Shown here one piece after another: positions 33,058 to 40,947 of a stretch of 50,181 bases of DNA. A program made the translations under genes and the position numbers. This DNA comes from an uncultured Dysosmobacter sp. (GTDB lineage: Bacteria > Bacillota > Clostridia > Oscillospirales > Oscillospiraceae), in NCBI RefSeq assembly GCF_947631635.1, contig NZ_CANRMB010000028.1:1-50181 (forward strand), given 5' to 3'. The notes beneath the pieces were generated by a model, which saw only the letters and a program-made list of their open reading frames with translations, did no database searches and was not told the DNA's origin. The first letter of the stretch is position 1; the number at the start of each line of letters is the position of its first letter.

Positions 33058-33085
33058 TGAAACTGTGCCCCTTTCGTGGTATAAT
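33057..33085 (+). promoter_or_regulatory. Near-consensus promoter facing the tape measure gene
   Basis: TTGAAA (33057-33062), 17 bases, TATAAT (33080-33085). It points away from the sigma-like gene and against the late operon. Transcription should begin about 33092. Confidence 0.75.
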
Positions 33086-33091
33086 GAATCA

Positions 33092-33150
33092 AACAGAATC
33101 CATCATCCAGCAGGGACCACCTTCAGCGCGGCGGAGGTGGTTCTTTTATA
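33092..33150 (+). ncRNA. Candidate small RNA antisense to the late transcript
   Basis: A near-consensus promoter (33057-33085) is followed within 60 bases by the terminator ACCACCT...AGGTGGT with TTCTTTTATATTTT. No start codon with a ribosome binding site lies between them, so the product would be an RNA of about 55-60 bases. It is complementary to the untranslated stretch between the tape measure stop and the sigma-like gene start. Confidence 0.55.
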
Positions 33151-33152
33151 TT

Positions 33153-35138
33153 TTACGCAAAGTTGTTTCCAATTGTCGGACCTCTCCGCTGTTCCTCAGC
33201 CTTGATGGCAGGGACAAGCACACGGGCCAGCGCCGCAAGACTGCCATTAAACTCCACGTTGACATTTGTGCTGCCGGTCCCCACTGCCGCAAAGCCTCTC
33301 GAAACCGCAGCTTCCACGTCTGCCGCAGAAATGCCGCTTGCGTTATAGTTGTTATTCATCACGCTTATGTATTCCATATTTGGCGGAATCATTGGGCTAG
33401 CAGGGACATTTGGAAAGCTCATTCCCGCAAACGGCGTCTTGATAGATTCTAAGCGTCCCGCAATGCCGTTAAAGCTGCCGGACAGGCTGGGGACAGCGAC
33501 TTTTTCCAGGGCGGACATGATTCCTTCTGTTGCCTTGACTGCCTCCCGGCCTCCGGCTGCAATGCCTTCCGCCATACCCTGCATCATGTAATCGCCAATA
33601 GAAGCAAACACTTTGGAGGGGCTGTGAATACCCAACACGCTTTTTGCGCTGTCAACGATCCCACCAAAGAAGTCCTTGACTTGCTCTTTCAGCCAATCTG
33701 CCATTTGGCAGATTCCATCCCAAAGCCCTATTACAATATTTTTGCCGATTTCTATGATTTGAAGGCCAAGTTCTCCAAAAGCGTCAAGGATCGCCGCAAT
33801 GATTTCAGGAACGGCCTCTATGATTTTGGGGATATTCTGGATAATGCCCTTTGCCAGTGTAACGGCAATTTCAACGGCTGCCTCCAGCAGCTTCGGCGCA
33901 TTTTCAAGGATTGCATTAAGTAAGCTGTTTATCAAAATTGGGATGCTTTCAATAAGTGTTGGCCATGCTGCAATCAAACCTTCTGCAAGTGCTGTAACAA
34001 TGGCGATAGCGGCATCAACCAGCATACCAACATTTTCAATCAGGGTCTCCACGATCTGCACAAGGATATCTGCAATAGCGGGGATCAATTCGGGCAGGCT
34101 ATTGGAAAGGCTATCAGCTAATGTTTGGACAATTTTAAATGCTGATTCTACCAGGGCCGGAAGTGCGCTAATAATACCGTTGCCAATGGCTCCGATCATT
34201 GAAACACCGGCATTCAATAAGGACGGCAAAACCGTACTGACAAGCTGTGGAATTGCCTCTGCGACAACTGGTGCCAGCTTAGACACCATTTCCCCGATCC
34301 CGTTCAAAATCTGGTAAATTCGTGGAAGGATGTTTTCTGCAACGGTCCCGACGCTATCCACAAAATTTACAAGGAGTGTGTCAAAATCCGCATTTTCATC
34401 CGCGATACCAGTAAGCAGATTCTCCCATGCGCCTTTCATGGAAGCAAGGCTCCCCTGGATCGTAGTGGATGCCTCTAAAGCTGTTGTTCCCGTAATCCCC
34501 AATTCTGTTTGAACGACATGGATTGCGTCCACAATATCAGCAAATGAGGATATGTCATAATGGACACCGGACAGCGCCTCGGCGTCTTTCAAGAGGCGTT
34601 CCATTTCTTCAACTGTACCGCCATAGCCCAACTTCAGGTTGTCCAGCATTGTGTAATTCTGCTTGGCAAAGCCTTGATAGGCGTTCTTAATTGCCTCCAT
34701 ATCCGTACCCATCTTATTGGCATTATCGGACATATCAATTAACGCCTGGTTTGCCTTTTCTGCTGCGGCTTCCGTGTCTCCACCCAAAGATTGCAGTAGG
34801 GACGCGGAAAAGCCTGTAACGGTCTCCATGTACTCATTTGCGGACATTCCCGCTGTTTTATAGGCGTTATCCGCATACTGGCGAACAATATCGGCGCTGT
34901 CTTTGAACAACGTTTCAACACCGCCGACCAGCTGCTCATAATCTGCATAGCTATCAAGAGCGGATTTTGCAATAGCTGCCACAGCTCCGCTTGCGGCTGT
35001 AAGCGCGGCAGCGCCAATCTTTGCCGCTTTTGAAAAGACACTTGATGCCTTGCCGCCCAAATTATTGAGCTGGCTTTCTGCCCCACTTGTATCTATCGTC
35101 GCTTTGATTCTGATAGAGCCATCAACTTTTTCGGCCAC
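33153..35138 (-). CDS. Phage tail tape measure protein
   Basis: The 661-residue protein has an N-terminal head (GSIRIKATIDTSGAESQLNNLG), a conserved TMP core (YADYEQLVGGVETLFKDSADIV ... GYGGTVEEMERLLKDAEALSG), a long helical hydrophobic repeat region (about residues 290-470), and the GIHSPSKVFASIGDYMMQGMAEGI motif near residue 510. Tape measure proteins set phage tail length at about 1.5 angstrom per residue, so this one predicts near 100 nm. No peptidase or muralytic domain is seen. GTG 35138 follows AAGGTG by 5 bases. It is odd here because no other tail-tube, baseplate or capsid gene is present. Confidence 0.92.
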   Translation of the reverse strand: MAEKVDGSIRIKATIDTSGAESQLNNLGGKASSVFSKAAKIGAAALTAASGAVAAIAKSALDSYADYEQLVGGVETLFKDSADIVRQYADNAYKTAGMSANEYMETVTGFSASLLQSLGGDTEAAAEKANQALIDMSDNANKMGTDMEAIKNAYQGFAKQNYTMLDNLKLGYGGTVEEMERLLKDAEALSGVHYDISSFADIVDAIHVVQTELGITGTTALEASTTIQGSLASMKGAWENLLTGIADENADFDTLLVNFVDSVGTVAENILPRIYQILNGIGEMVSKLAPVVAEAIPQLVSTVLPSLLNAGVSMIGAIGNGIISALPALVESAFKIVQTLADSLSNSLPELIPAIADILVQIVETLIENVGMLVDAAIAIVTALAEGLIAAWPTLIESIPILINSLLNAILENAPKLLEAAVEIAVTLAKGIIQNIPKIIEAVPEIIAAILDAFGELGLQIIEIGKNIVIGLWDGICQMADWLKEQVKDFFGGIVDSAKSVLGIHSPSKVFASIGDYMMQGMAEGIAAGGREAVKATEGIMSALEKVAVPSLSGSFNGIAGRLESIKTPFAGMSFPNVPASPMIPPNMEYISVMNNNYNASGISAADVEAAVSRGFAAVGTGSTNVNVEFNGSLAALARVLVPAIKAEEQRRGPTIGNNFA

Positions 35139-35147
35139 TCAATCACC

Positions 35148-35537
35148 TTACCCTCTGGTATACCGGGATACCTGCTCCCTAACTTCTTTTGTCATATATT
35201 CTTTTAGGATATTGCTGATCTGTGCGAAAAACTCCATGAAAGCCGCAACACCAGGTGTCATATCTCCAAATACTTTTCTGCAGGTGTCCGCGCCGAACAG
35301 GCCGTCAACACGCGCTTTCAGGTCTTTATCAAGCTCGATAATATCGTCCATTGTTGCAACCACATCCGCTGTATCCGTTTTAATTTCTGCCGCTTTTCTC
35401 TGTGTTTCTTTGGCCAGGGAGTAGAAACGCTTGATAAAGGTATCATCCCCCACCGGGAGGAGAATGTACTCCCCCCGGTCATTGACTTCGATCTTCTTGA
35501 TGCCGTTGTTGATGGAAATCTTCATAGCTTCGCTCAT
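35148..35537 (-). CDS. Putative tail assembly chaperone
   Basis: The 129-residue protein begins MSEAMKISINNGIKKIEVNDRGEYILLPVGDDTFIKRFY and continues with long amphipathic helices. Genes of this size and layout just upstream of a tape measure gene encode tail assembly chaperones (DUF6673-like) in Firmicutes siphophages. The assignment rests on position and style rather than a motif. No -1 frameshift site was noticed. It overlaps the preceding gene by 4 bases and stops 9 bases before the tape measure start. Confidence 0.6.
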   Translation of the reverse strand: MSEAMKISINNGIKKIEVNDRGEYILLPVGDDTFIKRFYSLAKETQRKAAEIKTDTADVVATMDDIIELDKDLKARVDGLFGADTCRKVFGDMTPGVAAFMEFFAQISNILKEYMTKEVREQVSRYTRG

Positions 35538-36190
35538 ACTTCTACCTCCGCATTGACCGCATTAGCAAACTGCTTTGTATCGGTCACATACCCGAAAATG
35601 CGCAGGGCATCCGCTTCGTTTGCCGGGTCAACATCCAAGCGGAAAAGGCTGTAGTCCCCACTGTTTGTGTGCACACGGCGGCTGTCTGTATGCTCTAACC
35701 TTAAAATCATGTGCTCAGCGCTGTTCCGCAGGCTCTGGATATGCTTTCGAACCTCATCCCCGGAAATCTCCGTGGAGATTGTCATAGCATGACTGTTCTT
35801 TCTCGCAATCTCCTCCAAGACACGCTCACCCACCGGACAGCCTTTCAGCGCATTCGCTGCCTCTCTCAGTTCATCCCGGCTAACGGTCTCACGCATCTTC
35901 AACGCTGTGAGCAAGGCAAGCTGCTCCTGTGTGGGGGCGGAGGACGGACGCTCCATATACGTCCTCTCCATGTCATCGACAACGGCGTGGATACGCGTCA
36001 GCGCCTCTCTGCGCAAAGCATCAACCTCCGCCGCCCTCTGCTTGTCCAATGACGCTTTTTCGCTGGGGTAGTACTCACTGTCTTTGAACTGCGAAATGTG
36101 GTCATATTTGGGCTTGTACCGCGCATCGATCTCCCGCAGGTCCTTGCGGAACCACTCAATGTTTCTGAAGTATCTCTCTGTGTTTGTCAT
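35534..36190 (-). CDS. Helical phage-type protein, unknown function
   Basis: The 218-residue protein has charged helices through about residue 115 (MTNTERYFRNIEWFRKDLREIDARYK, then coiled-coil-like EKASLDKQRAAEVDALRREALTRI) and a beta-rich C-terminal part (HMILRLEHTDSRRVHTNSGDYSLFRLDVDP). Such a layout would fit a scaffold or accessory tail factor. I do not recognise a family. AAAGGATC lies before ATG 36190, and it overlaps the next gene by 4 bases. Confidence 0.7.
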   Translation of the reverse strand: MTNTERYFRNIEWFRKDLREIDARYKPKYDHISQFKDSEYYPSEKASLDKQRAAEVDALRREALTRIHAVVDDMERTYMERPSSAPTQEQLALLTALKMRETVSRDELREAANALKGCPVGERVLEEIARKNSHAMTISTEISGDEVRKHIQSLRNSAEHMILRLEHTDSRRVHTNSGDYSLFRLDVDPANEADALRIFGYVTDTKQFANAVNAEVEV

Positions 36191-36225
36191 TTTTGATCCT
36201 TTCTGCGGTATATCCGCTAAAAATG

Positions 36226-36450
36226 TTACTTTTCTGAAATGAGCGCATTAAATAGTGAACCAACTTTATGGCTATCGCTGTTCTCTGCATAGTTAATCTT
36301 GGCCCCGTTTCGGATAGCCTCCACAAGCGCCTCGTGTCCAGTCAAACGCTGCTTGTGTCCGTCCTTATAGACCACAGTTAGAAGCTCCTGGCCCTGCTGC
36401 CTGTGGACTGTCTGGAGGCGAGCAATACGCGCTGTAAAGTCCTTTTTCAT
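36226..36450 (-). CDS. Small element protein (74 aa)
   Basis: MKKDFTARIARLQTVHRQQGQELLTVVYKDGHKQRLTGHEALVEAIRNG...: a basic helix followed by a small beta/alpha unit. It overlaps the upstream gene by 4 bases (ATGA) and is followed by 35 bases before the next gene. No function is known. Confidence 0.65.
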   Translation of the reverse strand: MKKDFTARIARLQTVHRQQGQELLTVVYKDGHKQRLTGHEALVEAIRNGAKINYAENSDSHKVGSLFNALISEK

Positions 36451-36743
36451 CTGCCCACCTCGTCACTTTCCAGGTCTGGCAGGTCTAGCCGTCCGGCCTC
36501 TATCGCACTGTCGATCATTTGATACAGTGACAGGCTCAGACCGTCGGTGTGTTCTGTTGGGTGAGGATAGGCCACGATCCGCCGCCCATCCGGTGCATAT
36601 GCGCCGTAGTCCTTCAAATATGTAAACGGGTCTATCGGCGTATGAAACTCTGTCCCATCTGCCAGAAGAAATGTTGTGAGCTGCGGCTGTAATCCTTTCA
36701 TATAAGCATCCAGAGCCGCCACACGTTCTTTAATACTTCCCAT
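36447..36743 (-). CDS. Small element protein (98 aa)
   Basis: MGSIKERVAALDAYMKGLQPQLTTFLLADGTEFHTPIDPFTYLKDYGAYAPDGRRIV... is the translated start, with GGAAGG 9 bases upstream of ATG 36743. It overlaps the TerS-like gene by 14 bases. It is often found as a companion of small terminase-like genes in my general recollection, but I cannot assign a function. Confidence 0.65.
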   Translation of the reverse strand: MGSIKERVAALDAYMKGLQPQLTTFLLADGTEFHTPIDPFTYLKDYGAYAPDGRRIVAYPHPTEHTDGLSLSLYQMIDSAIEAGRLDLPDLESDEVGR

Positions 36744-37101
36744 CGGTTTCATCCTTCCATCGTTCAAGCTCTCGGAGCTGATCCAGAATGTCCGCTTGCT
36801 CCGTCAGCCTCAGAGCATACTCAAGCGCGGCACGGGCAGCGCTGATTCTGTCCTTAGATTGTTCATCCTTGTCCTCCAGGATTTCCCGCAAGGCGGACAG
36901 AGCCGGATTTATGGCTTGCTGCGCCTGCCGGGTGGCATCTTGCACCATGTCCCCAAAAGCGGCCTTGTACCGTTCCAAAAACTCAGGGTCTTTGAAGTAG
37001 TCCTGTAATGTACGGGGGGTAATTCCCACCGCTGCTGCCGCTTCTTTCCTGGTTGGATATGTAATCAGAGCCGCTATTGCTCGTTCTTTGTTAGGGGTCA
37101 C
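36730..37101 (-). CDS. Terminase small subunit-like protein (TerS)
   Basis: The 123-residue protein has an N-terminal HTH (AIAALITYPTRKEAAAAVGITPRTLQDYFKDPEFLERYKAAF), as in phage terminase small subunits and phBC6A51-type proteins, then a long helical oligomerisation part (QAINPALSALREILEDKDEQSKDRISAARAALEYALRLTEQADILDQLRELE). In phage satellites a TerS without a large subunit redirects the helper's packaging machine to satellite DNA. No TerL lies nearby. It overlaps both neighbours, showing one operon. Confidence 0.78.
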   Translation of the reverse strand: MTPNKERAIAALITYPTRKEAAAAVGITPRTLQDYFKDPEFLERYKAAFGDMVQDATRQAQQAINPALSALREILEDKDEQSKDRISAARAALEYALRLTEQADILDQLRELERWKDETDGKY

Positions 37102-37450
37102 TTTTTACCTCCTCTCTCTTTTTTTCTGGTTTCTTCCACTTTTCATAGAGCCGCAACCAGTCGTTCAGGTCCATACAAACAATCCAGGGCCTCAAATTCT
37201 TCCGCCAAAACACGACCGGGATTCCATCATGGAATTTATTGGAATCTCGTTTTGCTTGTCCCAGCCAATCCCAAATTTTCTGCTGTTCCGCTCTCTTGAC
37301 CTCACAATGAATCCCATCAAGGCCCACAAGGTCAGGTTCCCGGCCATAGCTAACCGGCTCACCGGGCCGGACATCAAGGCCGTGGGCCTGTAACCGGCGG
37401 GCGAGCTCTAACTCTCCGCTGCGGCCTTTGCGCTGTGATTTACGGGGCAT
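37091..37450 (-). CDS. Holliday junction resolvase-like/PD-(D/E)XK nuclease
   Basis: The 119-residue basic protein has SQRKGRSGELELARRLQAHG (the catalytic E), then EPDLVGLDGIHCEVKR (D...E-V-K), the PD-(D/E)XK triad arrangement of archaeal Hjc-type resolvases and phage nucleases. It lies between the putative origin and TerS gene. A role in resolving replication intermediates before packaging is likely. It overlaps the TerS-like gene by 11 bases. Confidence 0.8.
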   Translation of the reverse strand: MPRKSQRKGRSGELELARRLQAHGLDVRPGEPVSYGREPDLVGLDGIHCEVKRAEQQKIWDWLGQAKRDSNKFHDGIPVVFWRKNLRPWIVCMDLNDWLRLYEKWKKPEKKREEVKSDP

Positions 37451-37482
37451 ATTTTAATTCCTTTCTGTTGTTTTAGGGGGGG

Positions 37483-37731
37483 TGTCACAGACGGAACGGA
37501 CAAACTCCGGCAAAACTCCATAGCGCCAAAATAGGCCGTTATACCCTTCTTTTTGCTGTTTCCAGACTTTTATATAAAAGTGTATGTTCCGTCTGTGACA
37601 CATTCTTGTAATCGTTGTGCTGCAATGCTTTGACCGTCACGGACGGCGTATTTTTTTGTCCGTGACACGTCTGTGACATGGCGTGACACTTTAAAAATTT
37701 TGCCTGTGCCGTCTGTGACGCGTCTGTGACA
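37483..37731. other. Iteron-rich putative replication origin
   Basis: The 10-mer CGTCTGTGAC occurs four times on the plus strand (37590, 37668, 37710, 37721) and once inverted (37484-37493). The first pair forms a 15-base perfect inverted repeat (TGTCACAGACGGAAC at 37483, its complement at 37586). Between the sets are AT-rich tracts, including TTTTATATAAAAG near 37569. Partial copies (GTCCGTGACAC) also occur. It lies directly 3' of the VapE gene, the place of origins in PICIs. It is a noncoding gap of 282 bases. Confidence 0.72.
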
Positions 37732-37732
37732 C

Positions 37733-39139
37733 TTACTGTAAAAGCTTGCTGAAATCATTTGGCTTTCCTGTGTTGATAGGTGAATACGAAAATCCCCGCT
37801 TGATACAGGGAAGCCGTCTAACTCTAGGCCGCTTGCCGTTGACACGTTTTTGTATACTGCCTATTTTCAGCTTGTCCAATGCCTGACCGATCTGATTTAC
37901 AGTACATGAACTTAGTGATCTATACTCGTTCTTAAAGTCTGAAACGGTTATGTACCGCCATTCATAATTGTTGGGATTTTCTTCTGCATCAGATAGAATA
38001 TCTTCAACCTCCAGTTGCGCCTTCAGAGGCTTTTCATGCTGTGCATTTCGGGCCTCCAGCTCTTCCCGTTCCTCCGGCGTCAATCTAAACTCGTTAGGAT
38101 GATCTGCACATAGCACCTTGATTTGTCGCCAAAGCTGCAAAGAATTGAAGCTCATAAGCCGGTTGAGGTCGATATTTTCAACTGGGATCGTCCAAAATCT
38201 GCGGGAGCCTGTCGGGTCAATCAAAAACCGCTCACTGTTGCAAGTTCCAATCAAAGAAGTTCGTCGTGCAAGGGTCTGATCTGCCCGGCCATATGGGAGC
38301 CGGTATTCGTCCTTCTCCGCTGTGATAAACGCCTTTAAACGCTCAATGTCAGATTTCAAGGTGGTTTCGATTTCTCCTAGCTCCACGATCCAAGCTGATG
38401 TACATCGGCGCAGCGTGTCCTTATCGTGGGTGTCCAGGTATTGTCCGAGCTTTACAAAATCCGGTCTGATTCCAATTGTCCTGACAAAAGAGGTCTTTCC
38501 GATTCCCTGGGGACCTTGCAGGACTAGCATGCCATCTGCGCCGTAAGCGTCCCGGATGTCGTTGTGTAACATCTGATAGCACTGCACCAGCCACTTATAT
38601 AGAAGGGTCTGCGACAAGGTATCTTCTTTCTGGATACCTAAAATTTCAATAAGCTCGCCCAGATAATCCCGGTTGTCCCATTCCTCGCCGTCGATCAGCT
38701 CAAGCACTGGATTATAACGGTATCGGCCAGCAATCAAAGACAGAAGATCAACGATGATTTGACGGTCACAAATGAAGTCTGGCTTCAATTCATCATACAG
38801 GATTACGGGGAAATCCTGCCGCCGTGTTTCTGGATTGTATTCATCGTCTATTCCGCTGATTTCGACATCGTGGGTAATGACGTTCAACCGCACGGACATC
38901 TCATTTTTGATTAAGTATTCTTCTAGTGCATCTTCTGTCAGGTATTTCTTGTGCCGCTTGACAGAGGCCGTTTCTTCTTGTGTTGTTGGGGCTTCGCCTC
39001 GGTCGATCATGCGTTGAACGGTTCCGGCCACTTCTTCTAGGGAAATTCCGTCCCGCCTGTATTTCTTGATTTCATCTAGTGTAATACCGTTACTCAGAAG
39101 AAATTGAAGATAATTATTCTCGGTCTTTTGCTCTGACAC
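37733..39139 (-). CDS. VapE-family helicase/primase replication protein
   Basis: The 468-residue protein has a Walker A GPQGIGKT (about residues 209-216), a Walker B-like WIVELGEIE (250-258), a polar motif GTCNSERFLID and the conserved GSRRFW near residue 311, as in virulence-associated E/DUF-type superfamily 3 helicases used for replication by satellites and phages. N-terminal about 120 residues may hold the origin-binding or primase-linked part. GTG 39139 follows GGAGG by about 6 bases and lies inside the end of the upstream gene. Iterons begin 2 bases beyond its stop. Confidence 0.9.
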   Translation of the reverse strand: MSEQKTENNYLQFLLSNGITLDEIKKYRRDGISLEEVAGTVQRMIDRGEAPTTQEETASVKRHKKYLTEDALEEYLIKNEMSVRLNVITHDVEISGIDDEYNPETRRQDFPVILYDELKPDFICDRQIIVDLLSLIAGRYRYNPVLELIDGEEWDNRDYLGELIEILGIQKEDTLSQTLLYKWLVQCYQMLHNDIRDAYGADGMLVLQGPQGIGKTSFVRTIGIRPDFVKLGQYLDTHDKDTLRRCTSAWIVELGEIETTLKSDIERLKAFITAEKDEYRLPYGRADQTLARRTSLIGTCNSERFLIDPTGSRRFWTIPVENIDLNRLMSFNSLQLWRQIKVLCADHPNEFRLTPEEREELEARNAQHEKPLKAQLEVEDILSDAEENPNNYEWRYITVSDFKNEYRSLSSCTVNQIGQALDKLKIGSIQKRVNGKRPRVRRLPCIKRGFSYSPINTGKPNDFSKLLQ

Positions 39140-39536
39140 TATGACCTCCCAATTTTTCCAGCGCTTCCGCCGTCCGTGTAATCTCCGCCGCTCTGTGCCG
39201 CATAGAGTGGATAAACCGCAGTCGTTCGCCGTCATTTGCTGGCAAAAAATACCCGTTTGCATTGTCTGACAAAATCGGTACTCCGGCCAGCCGTTCCGCC
39301 TGGATCATCTGCCTGACGGATCGACCGTCAAGGCCGGTCATGCTCACAAGCTGCCGGAGCGGAACGGCGTTGTCCTGGCCGTGGGATAGAAGGTCAGCAA
39401 TTTTTAATTGTGTTCTGGCCTGTACTGTGCTATCATTCTCATAGGGATTGCCGCCTACCCAGTGACTTTCCTGCTTCGCCCGTTCTGCTGGTGGCACAGC
39501 AGGGCGGGCATTTCTTTTTCCATCACGCATCTGCAT
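39114..39536 (-). CDS. Winged-helix DNA-binding protein upstream of the replication gene
   Basis: The 140-residue protein has a C-terminal winged-helix region with PLRQLVSMTGLDGRSVRQMIQAERLAGVPILSDNANGYFLP, a sequence I associate with small proteins next to VapE genes in satellites. The N-terminus is short and basic. Starts at 39536 and 39530 are equally plausible. It overlaps both neighbours. Confidence 0.75.
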   Translation of the reverse strand: MQMRDGKRNARPAVPPAERAKQESHWVGGNPYENDSTVQARTQLKIADLLSHGQDNAVPLRQLVSMTGLDGRSVRQMIQAERLAGVPILSDNANGYFLPANDGERLRFIHSMRHRAAEITRTAEALEKLGGHSVRAKDRE

Positions 39537-39720
39537 GTACCCCTGCCTGTCGATTCAACCACGCTTCGAACGCTCTTGCCGGAATTCGAGTACAGCCACC
39601 AAGCCGAGCTACGGGAAATCCGTCCATGTGCATCCATCGGTAGAGTGTCGGGCGGCTTACGCCTGCCGCTGCCGCCGCCTCTGTGGGGGAATATGCCAGC
39701 CTCTCCAGCTTGTCCTCCAT
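39523..39720 (-). CDS. Excisionase-like helix-turn-helix protein
   Basis: The 65-residue protein is AYSPTEAAAAAGVSRPTLYRWMHMDGFPVARLGGCTRIPARAFEAWLNRQAG: the MerR/Xis type HTH with a wing and recognition helix. Proteins like this direct excision with a tyrosine integrase. The start ATG overlaps the preceding stop (TAATG). Confidence 0.82.
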   Translation of the reverse strand: MEDKLERLAYSPTEAAAAAGVSRPTLYRWMHMDGFPVARLGGCTRIPARAFEAWLNRQAGVHADA

Positions 39721-39905
39721 TAGCTCACCTCCTGCGACAGTTTCGATATAGCCGTCATGATGCGAGTCTCCTTGTCCTCATCAAGAGGAAATCTCATCCA
39801 GCGCGTTAGTGTTGGTTCGCTTACCCCAACGGTTGCGGCAATTTTCCAAAATGGAACATCTGCAACCCTGGCTGCCCTCCGAACCTGTTCATTTTGCCTA
39901 GACAC
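39720..39905 (-). CDS. Small HTH protein, first gene of the divergent operon
   Basis: The 61-residue protein from GTG 39905 (AAAGGAG 8 bases upstream) includes PFWKIAATVGVSEPTLTRWMRFPLDEDKETRIMTAI, a helix-turn-helix with recognition helix SEPTLTRWM. It corresponds in position to the early activator/xis genes of phage satellites, opposite the repressor gene. Longer in-frame starts upstream lack a suitable site. Confidence 0.78.
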   Translation of the reverse strand: MSRQNEQVRRAARVADVPFWKIAATVGVSEPTLTRWMRFPLDEDKETRIMTAISKLSQEVS

Positions 39906-39980
39906 GTCAAAATCTCCTTTCAAAAATGCTTGCAAAATCATCATCACCGTGGTATGATTTATTTGCTATCGTAAGTATAC

Positions 39981-39997
39981 CGCAAATTTCATTTGCG
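39981..39997. promoter_or_regulatory. Repressor operator in the divergent control region
   Basis: CGCAAAT-TTC-ATTTGCG is a perfect 7-bp palindrome in the 151-base gap between divergent genes. Further TTTGC/GCAAA half sites occur at 39962, 40009 and 40028. The gap must hold the promoters of repressor and early operon. Confidence 0.6.
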
Positions 39998-40056
39998 CGC
40001 AAGTTTAGTTTGCTCATTCGCATAAAGTGCAAATATATTTAACGGAGATGGTAAAG

Positions 40057-40719
40057 ATGTCGCAGTCTAGCAAATGTACTTTGGGGGAATATGGATATAA
40101 TTCGGCCTTTCCTGAAATACTTCGGGCGCTGATGGAAAACAGAAATAACATAAGTCCTTTAAATCGGAGTGTAACGCAAGCGGAACTTGCAAAACATTTG
40201 GGCATTACACGACAAGCTGTGAGTGCCTATACGTTAGGAACATCTGTCCCGGATATGCTCAAATTCAAGTTAATAGCGGATTACTTCCAGGTTAGCTATT
40301 CCTTTATGCTAGGAACAACTAATGTCATTAAAGATGATTACAAAAATTTAGCAGAAAACGCTGGCCTTAGACCTCAGACTCAAAGTGCTATAATGAATAT
40401 ATGTAAAACGCCAGGGCATGCTTTTGCGTTTATGCTTCTTATTGAAACGATGGAGTTTTATGACATTATTAATGCTCTCGTTTCGTATTTATCGATAAGC
40501 AAAACGAGAAATTACACGCAAGAGGAGTTACTTTCGATAGACGCTGATGTAAAGAAAAGAACCGGCGGGGCATTGCGAGTAGTACCCGCGGCCCTAGAAA
40601 AAAATATGATACTTCAGAATGCCCAGATTTATCTTGCAGATGCAATACGAAGAATTGACAAAGAAACTGATCCGACTATGAAATCTAATGATGGACGGAT
40701 ATGGAGGGAAGAAGATTAA
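40057..40719 (+). CDS. XRE-family repressor (Stl-like position)
   Basis: The 220-residue protein has an HTH (residues 35-72: SVTQAELAKHLGITRQAVSAYTLGTSVPDMLKFKLIADYF) and a long C-terminal helical domain that could bind a helper-phage inducer protein or form oligomers. It has no RecA-type autocleavage motif that I can see, as in satellites whose repressor is lifted by a phage protein. ATG 40057 has GGAG 9 bases upstream. Confidence 0.82.
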   Translation: MSQSSKCTLGEYGYNSAFPEILRALMENRNNISPLNRSVTQAELAKHLGITRQAVSAYTLGTSVPDMLKFKLIADYFQVSYSFMLGTTNVIKDDYKNLAENAGLRPQTQSAIMNICKTPGHAFAFMLLIETMEFYDIINALVSYLSISKTRNYTQEELLSIDADVKKRTGGALRVVPAALEKNMILQNAQIYLADAIRRIDKETDPTMKSNDGRIWREED

Positions 40720-40780
40720 TAAAAACCGCCCCCGGTGCTACCAACACCAGGGACGGCAAAGGACCACAATGGGCACATGC

Positions 40781-40908
40781 AACAACCGTAACAAAGCAAA
40801 AAAATAATCCGATGATTTTCATTGGATCGTTGTCGCCACTTTGGCGACACGCAATAACCGTAACAGAATGGTGTGCCATCAAAGTGATGGCACGGAACAA
40901 CCGTAACA
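40781..40908 (+). repeat. Repeats of a 13-base motif following variable hairpins
   Basis: AACAACCGTAACA (40781), AATAACCGTAACA (40853) and AACAACCGTAACA (40896), with a fourth copy AACAACCGTAACG at 41402. The second is preceded by hairpin TGTCGCC/GGCGACA (40831-40849), the third by GTGCCATC/GATGGCAC (40873-40893) and the fourth by TGGTCA/TGACCA (41382-41396). Stems differ in sequence, while the linker is constant. The last copies lie just upstream of the ribosome binding sites of the zinc-finger and integrase genes. Confidence 0.65.
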
Positions 40909-40947
40909 CAGGAGATTTTGCCGCAGCGATTAAAAGGGGGTGATCCA

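Noticed and set aside
33051..33452. A 133-codon plus-strand frame starting at the -10 element near 33080
   Set aside because: Its ATG overlaps the promoter's TATAAT and has no ribosome binding site, and the frame runs antisense into the tape measure gene.
37483..37731. CRISPR array
   Set aside because: The repeats are only 10-15 bases, irregularly spaced and in both orientations; they fit iterons, not CRISPR.
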